NCBI GenBank assembly: GCA_036365455.1
Contig: JAWQUS010000027.1
Span: forward strand, 19,952,501 to 20,016,500
Direction of reading: 5' to 3'
Source of the DNA: Macrosoma leucophasiata
Taxonomy: Eukaryota; Arthropoda; Insecta; Lepidoptera; Hedylidae
Length of the DNA stretch: 64,000 bases
In this document: in pieces, positions 39,440-50,728 of the stretch
Position numbering within the stretch: the first letter of the stretch is position 1
Layout: each line of letters starts with the position of its first letter
The notes under the pieces: generated by a model
Told to the model about the DNA's origin: nothing
What the model saw: the letters and a program-made list of their open reading frames with translations, nothing else
The model's database searches: none
Translations under genes and position numbers: made by a program

Positions 39440-40640
39440 TCGCCTCAAGTCCAACGTTTGACCACCAACTCACCTGATGGAAAGTGAAGATGTGGCCGAA
39501 GATGAAGCACGTTGGTCTAGAAAGTACCTATTCACTCTAGATTTGAAGCTGCCCAGGTTGTAGTTTTTTAGAAACAAAGAAGCCGGCAAAATATTTCATA
39601 ACTTAGCTGTACGTATAATAAATGTAGAGCCAAAACGCTTCGTTCTAATTTGTGGTATATTCACTGTGTAGGGATGATATTTTGCCGTTCTCCTAGTTGC
39701 GCAATCCGATGGATCACCAGAAGAGAAGCAGGTTTCCTGCCATGGATATGATGCAAAAAAGTGCCGCATCTCATCCCAATCGGCTGACTTGTAACGCCAA
39801 ATCCATCGCGAGCCCTTAAAGCTGATATCGGGTGGAGAATAAGTTGATACAGACTTCACCAGGCAGTGATCAGAACTTCCGAGAGGTGCAGATACCATAA
39901 CGGAGCATCTGTCTGGATCATCTGTCAGTAAAAGGTCCAAGCAGTTGGCAGTTTGGCCCTCAATATCAGGAACCCGAGTAGCTTCATTAACCAGTTGGGT
40001 GAGATTTAGCGATAAAGCAAAATTGTACGCCTCTCATCCAGCATGGTCAGTACATTGGCGAGGAAACAGCCAGTCTTGGTGGTGAGCGTTAAAGTCACCT
40101 AAGAAAACTACTCGAGCAGATGGGTAACGAGACTGGGCTAAGTCAGCTTTCTCACTCAAATAATTGAATAACCTGGATGTCTCCTGGTCCTCTGAGTGCG
40201 AACGATAGACTCCAGCATAGATAATTTTATCTAAGTGTCAACTAATATCCATAGAACTGAGAAGCCGGGATCTTCAAGATCTCGGAGACGACTTACACAA
40301 ATATTATTACGCGCAAAAACACAGATGCCAGCACGTGGCTTAAAGTTATGCTCCAAGACAAAGCCTGGGTAAGTAGCTGTGCGAACAATATTACTGCTAA
40401 ATGCTACTGTGCAGACCCGTTTTCCCGTATGGCTTCACCAGCATCATCCCGAAACACGACTAGGTCATTTCACGGGATGCCTTTGACTGGTGGGTGGTAA
40501 CTAACCGTGGCCTACCACCAGAGTATGTTACCTGTTTGGCACCACCCAGAGGCTACGTGTAGGGTTTCAATATGGGGTATTCACCTACGGACGAAGGTAA
40601 CTCAGCCTCCTGAGTTATATTCATTTTAGTATCTGGTATC
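39440..40640 (-). pseudogene. Non-LTR endonuclease fused to ORF2 C-terminus, RT deleted
   Basis: From 40620 downwards the minus strand encodes an APE-type endonuclease: FARNNICVSRLRDLEDPGFS, YAGVYRSHSEDQETSRLFNY, the VVFLGDFNAHHQDW motif and LDLLLTDDPDRCSVMVSAPL followed by GSSDHCLVK (catalytic SDH). At about 39690-39715 the frame passes from SSGDPSDCA straight into RRTAKYHPYTVNIPQ and RFGSTFIIRTAKL, which belongs to the extreme C-terminus of ORF2. The whole RT domain is missing although the 114-codon frame (39596-39940) stays open. In-frame stops occur within the endonuclease (HAG*EAY, LVDT*). The 3' end (AACTCACCTGATGGAAAGTG) is shared with 21050-21215. Jockey superfamily is likely. Not functional as it stands. 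Confidence 0.75.
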
Positions 40641-40756
40641 AAATAAGTGTTACTGTCATTTTTCAGCTTTTGCCTGAGTTTCCAATAATACTCGTGCAAT
40701 ACGATAAGGTCTGTGTGTGTGTTTGATATAACGTATCTAACTATGCGAATGTTGAA

Positions 40757-40826
40757 TAGTTAGGTACATTATGCTTGATTGCATTTACATCTGCCTACCC
40801 CTTCTGGGAAAACATGAAGTTACGAT
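40757..40826 (+). mobile_element. Family B tail fragment, worn
   Basis: GCTTGATTGCATTTACATCTG, CCTACCCCTTCTGGG and CATGAAGTTACG. A 12-bp hairpin (CGAATTTCGTGT / ACACGAAATTCG) lies nearby at 40965-40995. Confidence 0.5.
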
Positions 40827-41097
40827 AGCGGAATTTTAGTGTGTATTTATATATTACTAACCACGGCAAGCAAATCAATATCGTCTGCTCTCCTTCCAAA
40901 GCGACATTATATCGTATCCAAGTTACGCCCAACTCCTAATTGACTTGGCAAACAAATTATTTGCCGAATTTCGTGTTCATGATACACGAAATTCGTGATA
41001 TTTTATATCAAGTTGTGAATTTATAATTAAGTTCATACCTATAGGTTAATTTGTTTCGTCTGTATCTTAATATTGATAGCAAATAATCCTGAGAAAA

Positions 41098-41215
41098 TTA
41101 TGTATCTTCATGCCAAGTCTCTCACGGGGTTGGCAGAGTGTGTGGAGAGCCAGATATCCCGGTCCTGACACACCTCCCGGGCTTCTTCTACATCCATCAT
41201 TCTCCAGACACGCGA
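41098..41215 (-). mobile_element. RTE-type 3' end, short and diverged
   Basis: GTATCTTCATGCCAAGTC, GGGTTGGCAGAGTGTG, CCGGTCCTGACACACC. Confidence 0.7.
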
Positions 41216-42239
41216 AAGAAAAAAAAATGTTTTTTTTACCGCAATAATGGTGGCATATTTTAATTATTAATTATTATAACCCAATCAGAGGTAAACAAGC
41301 AACCAGAATCGATATCAGTGTATTTGTGAAACGCTTTTACTACATTTAATTGTCTATTTGGATCGTCTGAACTAGACGAGGTCACGACACAACTATTTCT
41401 GTAGTTGTTGCTGTGAATTATGTTTATTTCAATTGACATGCTAACATTATTAATATTTAAGATCGGCGGCAATCCTGTTCTTATTAAAAATCAGTAAGTC
41501 TGTGTGAAAATGTATGAAATACTCATTGAAATAATATTATTTTTACGGATTTATCTCATGTATATTAAACTAAAATTATTTTTAAAATCAACCCTAAGTT
41601 TCGGTCGCTTTTGAGCTTCCGTGGTCCCGGGTGTAGTATTTGTATACTCTTTGGGCCCGGGCAGGCTGAAGTGACATTTTTATGACAGCAGTTTGAAAAA
41701 ATTTTAAGTAGCTACTTCCATCGATATAGTAAGCCTTGCGTAACGTTCAGGATTAACGCAAAAATGACTTATGGTACCTTGACCGAAACGTTGGGTTGAT
41801 TTTAAAAATAATTATAGCTTAATATACGCGAGATAATTCCGTAAAAATAGTTTTATTTCAATACCTGTCTTTCATTTTCTTAATTGTAATCAGTAAGAAA
41901 TTAAAGGAAATTGCATGTGTTACTGCGAAAAATATAAATATTACAAGTATTCAGTTATTTACTAAACACAAGTTTAGCAATCAACTCTCTAACCGCGGAA
42001 GAAACGTAGCTTTAGCGGATAAATCTAAACCCACAGACGTGACTGAGTTCCCAAAGTAGTTAAGTTGGTGGAACTCACGAATACTTAGCATTAAAGTTTC
42101 TAAGTGCAGGATGTTAACGTTTTTTTAGTCAAAGATTAATTTTATTATATAAGAGTCGGATCTAAGTGTTATTGAACACGGTTTGTATTTTGATATCATA
42201 ATAACTTCAAATGTATGGCGATAAATAGGCACAAAAAAT
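41216..42239. repeat. Mostly unannotated; family L fragment at 41640-41790
   Basis: GGCAGGCTGAAGTGACA, TATGACAGCAGTTTGAA and GCGTAACGTTCAGGATTA link 41640-41790 to 1-290 and to the reverse of 630-690. The flanks repeat TAATTATTTTTAAAATCAACCC in inverted form (41567-41592 and 41792-41813), a possible TIR of this family. Confidence 0.5.
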
Positions 42240-42345
42240 TAATAAATGTTCCTTTGTAATATTTATTTTTCGCAATAACACATGCGAGTAAACTTTAGAA
42301 ATTAAAGAAAAATTCCTGCCCGAAATCAAATTCTTTCCATTTTTT
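42240..42345. mobile_element. Family C worn terminal parts
   Basis: TTTCGCAATAACACATGCG, AATTAAAGAAAAATTCC and GAAATCAAATTCTTTCC; no tRNA-like core. Confidence 0.45.
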
Positions 42346-42412
42346 GATGAATTGCTAAATGTTCTTTTTTTCGAATATCTATTTTTAAGTAGTTTTAGAG
42401 TCTACATTTATG

Positions 42413-42634
42413 TTATGTTATGTATCTTCACGCCAGGTCCCTAACGGGGTAGGCAGAGAGTGTAGAGCGCCAGACATCCCGGTTCTGACAAACCTCTCGT
42501 GCCTCGTCTACCTTCATCATTCTCTTCATACATGCACGCCGATTCCTAAGACTTTTGACCCCACCATCAGACAGAACTCGACCTATTTAGTCATGGTAGG
42601 TCAGCTTTGGTCTTCCTGGGCCTCTGCAACCATT
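42413..42634 (-). mobile_element. RTE-type 3' end, 5' truncated
   Basis: TATCTTCACGCCAGGTCC through GGTCTTCCTGGGCCTCTGC, nearly identical to 10669-10880; truncated before the YNANVDG codons. Confidence 0.85.
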
Positions 42635-43660
42635 AATTCTACATTTAATCTACCTTATTTTATTATAATACATATTTTACGAGTTTATTGATATTTTCTA
42701 AAATTAAATAAAATTCATACATACTGGAAGTGGATTATTTAACATTTGGTATGTAGATTCCTTGGAAATTTAACAATAGGAGAAGATAACCCGAAATGTT
42801 TACGAGAGTCAAACGCGTGTGAAATCACGACCTAAAACTAATGTTTCTTTCAAGTATATTTTTATATAAATAAAATATCTATAGCATCGCTTGCCACGAG
42901 AAATTCAACATAAGTACACAATTCCTTTACACCTATTCAGCAATGAAGTCGTATTGTAGTACTTCGACTATCTCACAACTACGTTTCAATACATGAACTG
43001 ACGTAGGGTTGTCAAGAGTAAAGACGTATTGCAGTTGACTTTAGATTCTACAAATTTTAATAATTTAGATCCTAGTTGGTCTTAAAAATACATATAGCTG
43101 TCCCGGAGAACCTCCCTTGCCTTAGCTGTATAAAATATAGAATTTTCAGACATACTGAAAATCAACAAAAAAAACAAAAGCTGTTTTGGAGGACATTTTT
43201 ACAAGCACTGTGGCATAAGAATTGAATACAATAATATAAGATTAAAATGTAATTATTGTATTAGTTATATTATCGTTTTTATAAGTTAAAACGTTGTCCC
43301 TCAAACTCGTTAGACATAGACGATCTACGAACCTCTAATAATTATATACTTAACTCCCTATTTGTTGTTACTACGTAGTTCCTCATGAAAATTTGTAATT
43401 ATTATTTAAACTTTTGTTAAGTTACTTGTAAAGTACCCAATTCAAAAGGAGCAATCACTTCCAGACTAAAATATCCAGAAGTTTATAAAACAAAACACAA
43501 TTTCACAAAGTTTCAAAGAATACGTAGCCCCGACGACGCGTGAATTTATTTTAATCAACCTTTGTTAACGGTATGTCGCCGAGATTATATTAATTAATCT
43601 TAACAGTGTTTAATTCAAAATAATTTATTGAATTTATTACAGAAGGATGTAAATCTTACA
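42635..43660. other. Unannotated AT-rich stretch
   Basis: No gene or repeat family recognised. Confidence 0.4.
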
Positions 43661-43664
43661 TTAA

Positions 43665-44165
43665 CACGTTGACTGCGGAGTTGAAAAACACAATATTTCC
43701 ACTGTTGCGGTACAGGACCATATTGCTATGTAATAAACATTTTTTTGGTGCGAAACATGGCTCATGTATACCGGACACATGAGCCATGTTCACACGATCT
43801 TTTTTTAAACCTGTATTTCTCGTTAAATTTTCATTTTATGGCAATGCTTTGACTTTTGACTATACCTTTAAACCTTTAATTGTATGCCTTTTTCTTGGTT
43901 GCGGAATTGGCTCAGTGATTTTTAACTTAAAGATATAAACGTCTTACCGGACATATATGTCATGTACCGCACCTAAACAATCAAAATTTTCAAATTGTCG
44001 ATGACCAGATAGTGATGTTAATAAAATAAAACAAATATTTATCGATGTTATTTATATTTATTAAGTAAATTAATCTTCTGCCAAACCCAATATGACCAAT
44101 ATTGGCGTTCGCACCGTGGTGAAGTTCTTTACCGGGCATATTTGTCCGGTAACGCGCTTAACGTG
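43665..44165. mobile_element. piggyBac-like MITE in TTAA
   Basis: TTAA at 43661-43664 and 44166-44169 flank a 501-bp element whose ends are CACGTTGACTGCGG and, reversed, CACGTTAAGCGCGTTACC. Inside are internal inverted motifs (ACATGGCTCATGT / ACATGAGCCATGT; ACCGGACATATATG; ACCGGGCATATTTG). No transposase. Confidence 0.8.
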
Positions 44166-44169
44166 TTAA

Positions 44170-44448
44170 CCATAACTTTATCCAATATGTTGGTGCAACC
44201 CAGCCTTAATGTTGTATATTTCTTAAGACAGTGTAATAAGTGTATTTTGTGTATAAGTGTAGCTCAAAACTTGTTAAAATAAAACTATTTTTTGGATTTA
44301 TCTCGCGATCTTCTTTAAAATCTACCCCACTTTTTGGTCGCTCTTCATCTTCCAGAACACTAATATGAGTTGGTCGTATGGTTAATGATACATTTTCTTT
44401 TTATTTCGCGCTTATGACATTTGATGTTTGTTTTGTTTTTATTTAAGG
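44170..44448. other. Unannotated stretch
   Basis: Nothing supported. Confidence 0.4.
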
Positions 44449-44905
44449 CTAAGCTTCAATGGCAGAGCTTGAAAGATGTAGGCACCACAGCAATACCTAA
44501 ACTACTTAAAAAATCTTACCGATTGTAAAAGAGAGTATGGAACATTCTGTTGATACCTATATTTATTATTTAGTATTTTTGGACCAATATTTATTTTATT
44601 TTTGTTTACTTTGACATATTAATCAACGTGTCAGTTGTTATTCGCTTTAATTTTATATTTTGTAATTTGACCTATCACAAGCAAATTCTATTATTTCCAA
44701 GTGTTTAAATGATTTTTTGAATTTGAATTACTTGGCACTAAATGGTAGTGCTTAGCATTATCGTGTTTCCGCTCTGGCGGTAATGTACGACCGCGTAATT
44801 TCAGGCAAAAAGGTGAAAAATAAAAGCTTAGGCATCAGGAGTGACAAGGCATCTACACATTGGAATTTCTGGTTTTTATGTAGATGTTTATAAGCCGTAT
44901 TCACT
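44449..44905 (+). mobile_element. Family A copy split by a non-LTR fragment
   Basis: The left part is 44449-44517 (GGCAGAGCTTGAAAG, GTAGGCACCACAGCAATACC). The right part is 44725-44905 (GGCACTAAATGGTAGTGC, GGCGGTAATGTACGACC). It is diverged, so the host copy is old. Confidence 0.75.
44518..44724 (+). mobile_element. Non-LTR 3' fragment nested in family A
   Basis: GAGAGTATGGAACATTCTG, GTCAGTTGTTATTCGC and GACCTATCACAAGCAAATTC, ending with TTTGAATTTGAA. Flanks ACTACTT and ATTACTT are a likely target duplication. Confidence 0.75.
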
Positions 44906-45278
44906 CAATGTGAAATTTTGTATTCTATTTGACATCTATTATTTTTAATGTAAAATAATTTTATTTAAAAATAATTTAAATTGCCAGCCCTATGATGCTT
45001 GGACGACGTGACCCTATTCATGCATAAACTACATATTATTGATGGCAGTCTGCCAGCGTCTGCGTGCTCTTGTATAGTATTGAACCACAATGTCAAAGAA
45101 TCGCTTCGTGTTTCAGTGATTAGTCTTATCCTCTGAATAGCTCCATGACACTGACAATGTATCAAATACCCTGAAATCGTAGTTCATGGATCATATTGAA
45201 TTTAAAAGCACTGTACAGTATTGGATAATAAAACATCCGTTTGATATATATCTGTGTCAAGATATAATCACTCTACAT
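44906..45278. other. Unannotated stretch
   Basis: No supported feature. Confidence 0.4.
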
Positions 45279-45554
45279 ATTTTTTTTTTATATTATGAAA
45301 GTGGCAAACAAGCATGCAATTCACAGTGATGCAGCCTATAGACACCCACACAAAGACCAATGTCAAAATGTAGATGCGTTACCACTTCTGAGGCCTAAGG
45401 TGTTATGCCTCTGTGCCGGAAATAACAAGGCCATACATTACCACCTGACCGGAACGTGATTGTGCTGAACACTACCATTTAGCGGCAAGTATATTAGGTG
45501 ATGCGGTGGTGTCTACGCCCGTGAGCTCGGTCACTAGAGCTCTACCTCCAGTAA
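45279..45554 (-). mobile_element. Family A, near full length
   Basis: T-run, GAAAGTGGCAAACAAGCATG to AGAGCTCTACCTCCAGTA, with a 15-bp internal deletion near GTGATGCAGCC. Confidence 0.85.
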
Positions 45555-45995
45555 TATTCTATAAACCAAAGTTCACAGCCATATAACAAGCATGTATTGT
45601 AATAATCAAAATCAATATACCGAGCCTCCATCTCTGCTCAATACTACAAGCTGTAAAAATATTTTTACAACTTCAATAAAAAGGAACGTAATCCAAGGTG
45701 AAACCAAGTAGAATTTCCTTACAAAGGCAAGCTTAAACCAATTTAAATGTACAATCTCGGGAAATCCCAAGCATATAAAAGAAATGAAAGCGGCTTTCAA
45801 AATAAACAATCTTGATAAGAAACTATTCCAGTCAACATTATTATTTTTAGTCTCATAAATTTCAAACCTGATTAAGGCTACTTGGAAAAGTGAAAAAGTT
45901 ACCCAATTAATGTGTAATTTCCTTTCTTATTTACGTAAAAGATCAAAATTGCAAAATGGTTAATATTTTTCACTCTATTAACTAATCTTTTATAT
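45555..45995. other. Unannotated stretch
   Basis: A possible Tc1-MITE left end (CAATATACCGAGCCTCC, 45618-45634) is the only hint. Confidence 0.35.
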
Positions 45996-46425
45996 TTTTT
46001 TTAAAGAAAATTGAAAGAAAAACTTGACTTCAGGCGAAAAGTCTTTAAATTTTCTTTGATTAATATATTTCACTAGAATATGTCATTGCGATAAAATATA
46101 AAAAACAATTACTAAAGGGTAAAAGCGACTTCTTTACAATATTTAATAAACTGCAAAGTTTATTATATCGATTATTATCGATTGCCTAACTAGCAAACTA
46201 GCATTGTAGATGTCGCTACTGGCAATACCATAAGGCAATGCAATAAATGTAAAGGAAATATTTGACAAATCGGGCAGGACTTCGGTAGCTCGGTTGGAAG
46301 AGCAGCTGGACCTGATTCCCAGTGGCCGCCAGTTCGAGTCTAGCCTGAAGTCAAATTTTTCTTTCAATTTTCTTTGAAAAATATATTTCACTAGCTCGTG
46401 TTATTGCGAAATAATATAAAAATAA
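45996..46425 (+). mobile_element. Family C element with terminal repeats on both sides
   Basis: Order: reversed tail (AAGAAAATTGAAAGAAAAAC, GACTTCAGGCG), a tail-head junction (TTTTCTTTGATTAATATATT, CACTAG), body, a tRNA-like core at about 46277-46350 (TTCGGTAGCTCGGTTGGAAG, CCAGTTCGAGTC), then tail and head again (CAATTTTCTTTGAAAAATAT, ATTGCGAAATAATATA). The tail-head block of about 70 bp is thus directly repeated around the body. Confidence 0.75.
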
Positions 46426-46788
46426 TATATTATAATTATCTATTATCTAAAACACTTGGTCTGTTTAATGTTGATTCATAAATTACCTAAACTATTGCAA
46501 TTGCGTTCGTAATAAGGATTTAAGAAAAAACTATATGTGATCCAGTGTGCCTGTGTAAAAGTGAAAAAGAACAATAATTAAGAACGGTAATTCGGAAATG
46601 TAGAAAGAATGTCGAGTTAGCGAATGATGAAAAAGATATAATTTAGAGAATGCCTAGTGGCATTAAGTTCGCCATATGTATAAATTACATAGATAGAAGT
46701 GTAAATAAATAAATATATAATGCAATTACATTGTAAGTTAATTGATGACTTAAACATTATTGTTAAAAAGATATTTGATACAGAACAT
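46426..46788. other. Unannotated stretch
   Basis: No supported feature. Confidence 0.4.
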
Positions 46789-47056
46789 TACTGGTGTTAG
46801 TGCTCCAGTTACGGAGCTCGCGGGCGTAGGCACCACCGCATTACCTAATATACTTTCCGCTAAATGGTATCATGTTCCGGTCAGCTGGTAATGTACGGCG
46901 CTGTAATTTACGGCACAGAGGCGTACCTTAGGCCTCAGGAGTGATTACCCATCTGCATTTTGACCTTGGTCTTTGTGTGGGTGTCTAATGGCTGCAGTCA
47001 TCACTCAACATCGATGTGAACTGCATGCTTATTTGCCACTTCCATCACATAAAAAA
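46789..47056 (+). mobile_element. Family A SINE-like element
   Basis: TTACTGGTGTTAGTGCTCC, GGAGCTCGCGGGCGTAGG to CATCACATAAAAAA. Confidence 0.88.
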
Positions 47057-47357
47057 GTGTCTTCGTTTTATCCCCAATTCTAAGTTAACCTTCTTTGCTT
47101 CAGTAAAATTAATTTACGAAATATTCGAGCTACCTTGCCCGGATTATTTAGCTACCCTATTCATTACAACGTAAGAAATAATCAGAATCATAAGATATTA
47201 AAATCCCTTTCCCTGAATAAATCTTTTGCGGTACAGGTAACTCTGAAGGATTTTCTCAGAGGCAGTGATAAAATGTGGAAACAGGTCCCTCTTTCCTCTA
47301 CTCTTATAAATTTTAGAAGTATTAATATTCGGAATTGGTTGGTTTTCGTAAATACTG
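47057..47357. other. Unannotated stretch
   Basis: A 115-codon frame crosses into the next repeat and has no motif; judged incidental. Confidence 0.4.
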
Positions 47358-47604
47358 TCACTTTAATTTGGAATATAAATTTTATAAATGCGAAAGTTTG
47401 TATGTCTGTTTATTTGTTGGACCCTCACGCAAGACCGATTTTCATGAAATTAGTCACACACATAGAGGGTCATTTGGATTAACACATAGAATAGATTTTA
47501 TCTCGAGAAATGTTCCAGTGGGATGCCATGGGATGATTAGATGAGTTTCTACAGGTTACGCGAAAAGCGAACTACACGCGGGCGGAGCCGCGGGCAACAA
47601 CTAG
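47358..47604 (+). mobile_element. Helitron-like element
   Basis: TTATAAATGCGAAAGTTTG, GTCTGTTTATTTGTTGGA, then ACACGCGGGCGGAGCCGC and GGGCAACAACTAG before T. Left boundary approximate. Confidence 0.65.
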
Positions 47605-48254
47605 TTTGTAATATAAATGGATGATAAATAAGAATGCGTTATCTTTAATTCTCAAAACTGGCAATTCAATGGCAGTTTTGAGTTATATATTCAGTAAGTA
47701 ATAGACCATTAATATGGACTTGATACGTGAGTTTAATCAACTGTCGAAAAACTAACTCGTTTCAAATAAAAAAACGTAATCCTTGTTTTCCTTGAAGTGG
47801 TAACAGATAAAACCATGCATTCTAGAATAGATTCATACATCCACTATTTACCACTTCCTTTTTGTCTCATATAATCTCGATGATCATTAATTATGTATCG
47901 ACATCCTCGGACTTATTACCAAAACCACAAGGGGAATACTCAATTATATTTTTAAATTAAGAATATCTTAATAGCACTTATTTCCGTTGCGATAATTGAA
48001 CGCAAAATCTCAGTGTACCAGTAAAAACCCGTTAACTGTAAATTACTGTGGCAGTTTCAAACAATGTCTGTGGAAATATCACAATTAAAAAAAAATCATA
48101 ATAAAACTATTCTAGCAATTCTAAACTAGCTTGACCCTGACTGGTAAACATGACGTCATCACAGCTTTTTATGACTTTGTGACAATGACCGAGTAAGAGT
48201 TGAATTTTCAAATTTAGAATAATTGACGCTGTCACTTTTTGGTGGTGTTATAAC
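47605..48254. other. Unannotated stretch
   Basis: A short inverted pair (AAAACTGGCAATTCAATGG / GCAGTTTTGAG) near 47655. No gene. Confidence 0.4.
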
Positions 48255-50235
48255 AGCTATCTAGTAGCATCCGTAGAGTCTCAGCTCCCGTAGCAATCGT
48301 AGAGTCATCGTAGCACCCGTTAAGTTTAGCTCTAGTAGCTCCTGTAGTATTCGTAGAGGCTTAGCTCCCGAAATGCCCGTAAGGGTTACCTCTAGTAACA
48401 TCCGTAGAATATCAGCTCCAGTGGCATTCGTAGAGTCTTAGCTCTCGTAGCACCTGTAGCACTCGTCCGTAGCACTCGTAGAGTCTTAGCTCTCGTAGCA
48501 CCCGTAGCACTCGTCCGTAGCACACGTAGAGTCTTAGCTCCTGAAACACCCGTAAGGTTTACCTCTAGTAACATCCGTAGAATATCAGCTCCAGTGGCAT
48601 TCGTAGAGTCTTAGCTCTCGTAGCACCCGTAGCACTCGTCCGTAGCACTCGTAGAGTCTTAGCTCTCGTAGCACCCGTAGCACTCGTCCGTAGCACACGT
48701 AGAGTCTTAGCTCCTGAAACACCCGTAAGGTTTACCTCTAGTAACATCCGTAGAATATCAGTTCCAGTGGCATTCGTAGAGTCTTAGCTCTCGTAGCACC
48801 TGTAGCACTCGTCCGTAGCACTCGTAGAGTCTTAGCTCTCGTAGCACCCGTAGCACTCGTCCGTAGCACACGTAGAGTCTTAGCTCCTGAAACACCCGTA
48901 AGGTTTACCTCTAGTAACATCCGTAGAATATCAGCTCCAGTGGCATTCGTAGAGTCTTAGCTCTCGTAGCACCCGTAGCACTCGTCCGTAGCACTCGTAG
49001 AGTCTTAGCTCTCGTAGCACCCGTAGCACTCGTCCGTAGCACACGTAGAGTCTTAGCTCCTGAAACACCCGTAAGGTTTACCTCTAGTAACATCCGTAGA
49101 ATATCAGCTCCCGTGGCATTCGTAGAGTCTTAGCTCTCGTAGCACCCGTAGCACTCGTAGAGTCTTAGCTCCTGAAACACCCGTAAGGTTTTCCTCTAGT
49201 AGCATCCGTAGAATATCAGCTCCCGTGGCATTCGTAGAGGCTTAGCTCTCGTAGCACCCGTAGCACTCGTAGAGTCTTAGCTCCTGAAACACCCGTAAGG
49301 TTTACCTCTAGTAGCATCCGTAGAATATCAGCTCCCGTGGCATTCGTAGAGTCTTAGCTCTCGTAGCACCCGTAGCACTCGTAGAGTCTTAGCTCCTGAA
49401 ACACCCGTAAGGTTTACCTCTAGTAGCATCCGTAGAATATCAGCTCCCGTGGCATTCGTAGAGTCTTAGCTCTCGTAGCACCCGTAAAGTTTTACTCTAG
49501 TGGCACCCGTAGCACTCGTAGAGTCTAGCTTTCGTTGCACCCGTAGAATATCAGCTCTCGTGGCATTCGTAGAGTCTTAGCTCTCGTAGCACCCGTAAGG
49601 TTTTACTCTAGTGCCATCCGTAGCACTCGTAGAGCTTTGCCCATAAACTTTAGCTCTAATAGCACCTGTAGAGTATCAATTCAGCTCCCATAGCACTCCT
49701 AGAGTCTTAGCTCTCGTAGCACCCGTAAAGTTTAGCTCTATTAGCACCCGTAGAGTATCAGCTCCAGTAGCATTCAAAGATCACTAGCTCTTGTAACACC
49801 CGTAAAGTTTATCACTAGTGGCACCCGTAGAGTATCAGCTATCGTAGCATATTTAGTGTGACGACCCCCGTAGCACCCGTAGTAAGTTTTAGTGGCACCC
49901 GTTGCATTGAAAGAGTGTTAGCTGCCTTAGCACTCGCAGGCTTTAGCTCCCGTAGCACCCGCAGAGTTTAGTTATACTAGCACCCGCAGAGTATCAGCTT
50001 CCGTAGCATTCGTAGAGTCAAAGCTACCGTAGCATACGTGGACTTTAACGTTCGTACCATTCGTAGAGTCATAGTTCTTGTAGCACAAATAGGGTATCAG
50101 ATCTCATAGCATTTGTAGACTTTAGCTCTCGTAGCGTTCGTAGTGTATTATCTCCAGTAGCACTTGTAGAACTTAGCTCTTCTAGCACTTGTACCCAGAT
50201 TTTTAGTTCTCATAGTTATCGTAATCTCTTATCTG
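48255..50235. repeat. GTAGCACCCGTAGAGT minisatellite with higher-order units
   Basis: A base motif of about 26 bp (GTAGAGTCTTAGCTCTC plus GTAGCACCC) is organised into four consecutive 173-bp units starting at 48404, 48577, 48750 and 48923. Three 112-bp units start at 49096, 49208 and 49320. Both ends decay into degenerate single motifs. The 112-bp unit equals the 173-bp unit minus an internal 61 bp. Because 173 and 112 are not multiples of three, the repeated 60-codon frames cannot form one protein. Confidence 0.95.
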
Positions 50236-50319
50236 AAAGTCACGCAGCGTTTTGAGTTCATAATCACCTTCGGCAAGCGTTACAGTTTAATATTAAACAT
50301 GAACTATATTGAGATTTCA

Positions 50320-50473
50320 ATGTAGATGCATTGCCACTCCTGAGGCCTGAGATACTTGTATTATGCCTCTATGCCAGAAATTACAGGACTGTACATTACC
50401 ACCTGCCGAACATAATAGCGCTGAGCCCTACCATTTTGCGGCAAGTAGATTAGATAATGCAGTGGTGCCTATG
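50320..50473 (-). mobile_element. Family A fragment, old
   Basis: GATGCATTGCCACTCCTGAG, CCAGAAATTACAGGACTG, GCGGCAAGTAGATTAGATAA. Confidence 0.65.
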
Positions 50474-50728
50474 GTAAAACGGTGAAATATTCCTGAAAAA
50501 AACAATATAGGAAATCCCCTAGGCGAACTCTTAACCCCTGACCGTGAATCTTGCATGAAAACACGGCCTATCCAAGGTTGCATGCTACGCCGGGCTTAAA
50601 TAATACATAACTTAGACCCTTTCCCTCTCAATCGTTTGAACTGGCAACCTCACTTAATAAATAAACATAAATGCCGTTAAATGTTGGTGCATACTGCTTT
50701 TTCTAGGTAGGTTTTGAATAAACGTTTA
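50474..50728. other. Unannotated stretch
   Basis: Nothing supported. Confidence 0.4.

Larger units (their letters stand above)
35136..39460. repeat. Locally amplified segment cluster
   Basis: Units sharing GTATCGTCGGCAACATCTTG, GACTTCTCCATTTGTCGT, CTTCATTTATATTCCGCTTG and CATTGCTTGTTAACTG occur at 35136-35245, 36346-36690, 37060-37175, 37565-37728, 38669-39260 and 39305-39458. They are in the same orientation, 0.4-1.1 kb apart and at different degrees of divergence. Transposons inserted into individual units. No equivalent is seen elsewhere in the window. Confidence 0.7.

Noticed and set aside
47135..47482. 115-codon frame
   Set aside because: It runs into a Helitron-like repeat and no domain is visible.
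48392..49093. Four repeated 60-codon frames on minus in the minisatellite
   Set aside because: They arise because each 173-bp unit carries the same frame. Units are not multiples of three and overlap, so no continuous protein is possible.
48255..50235. CRISPR-like array
   Set aside because: There are no unique spacers, whole units are reiterated, and the genome is eukaryotic.
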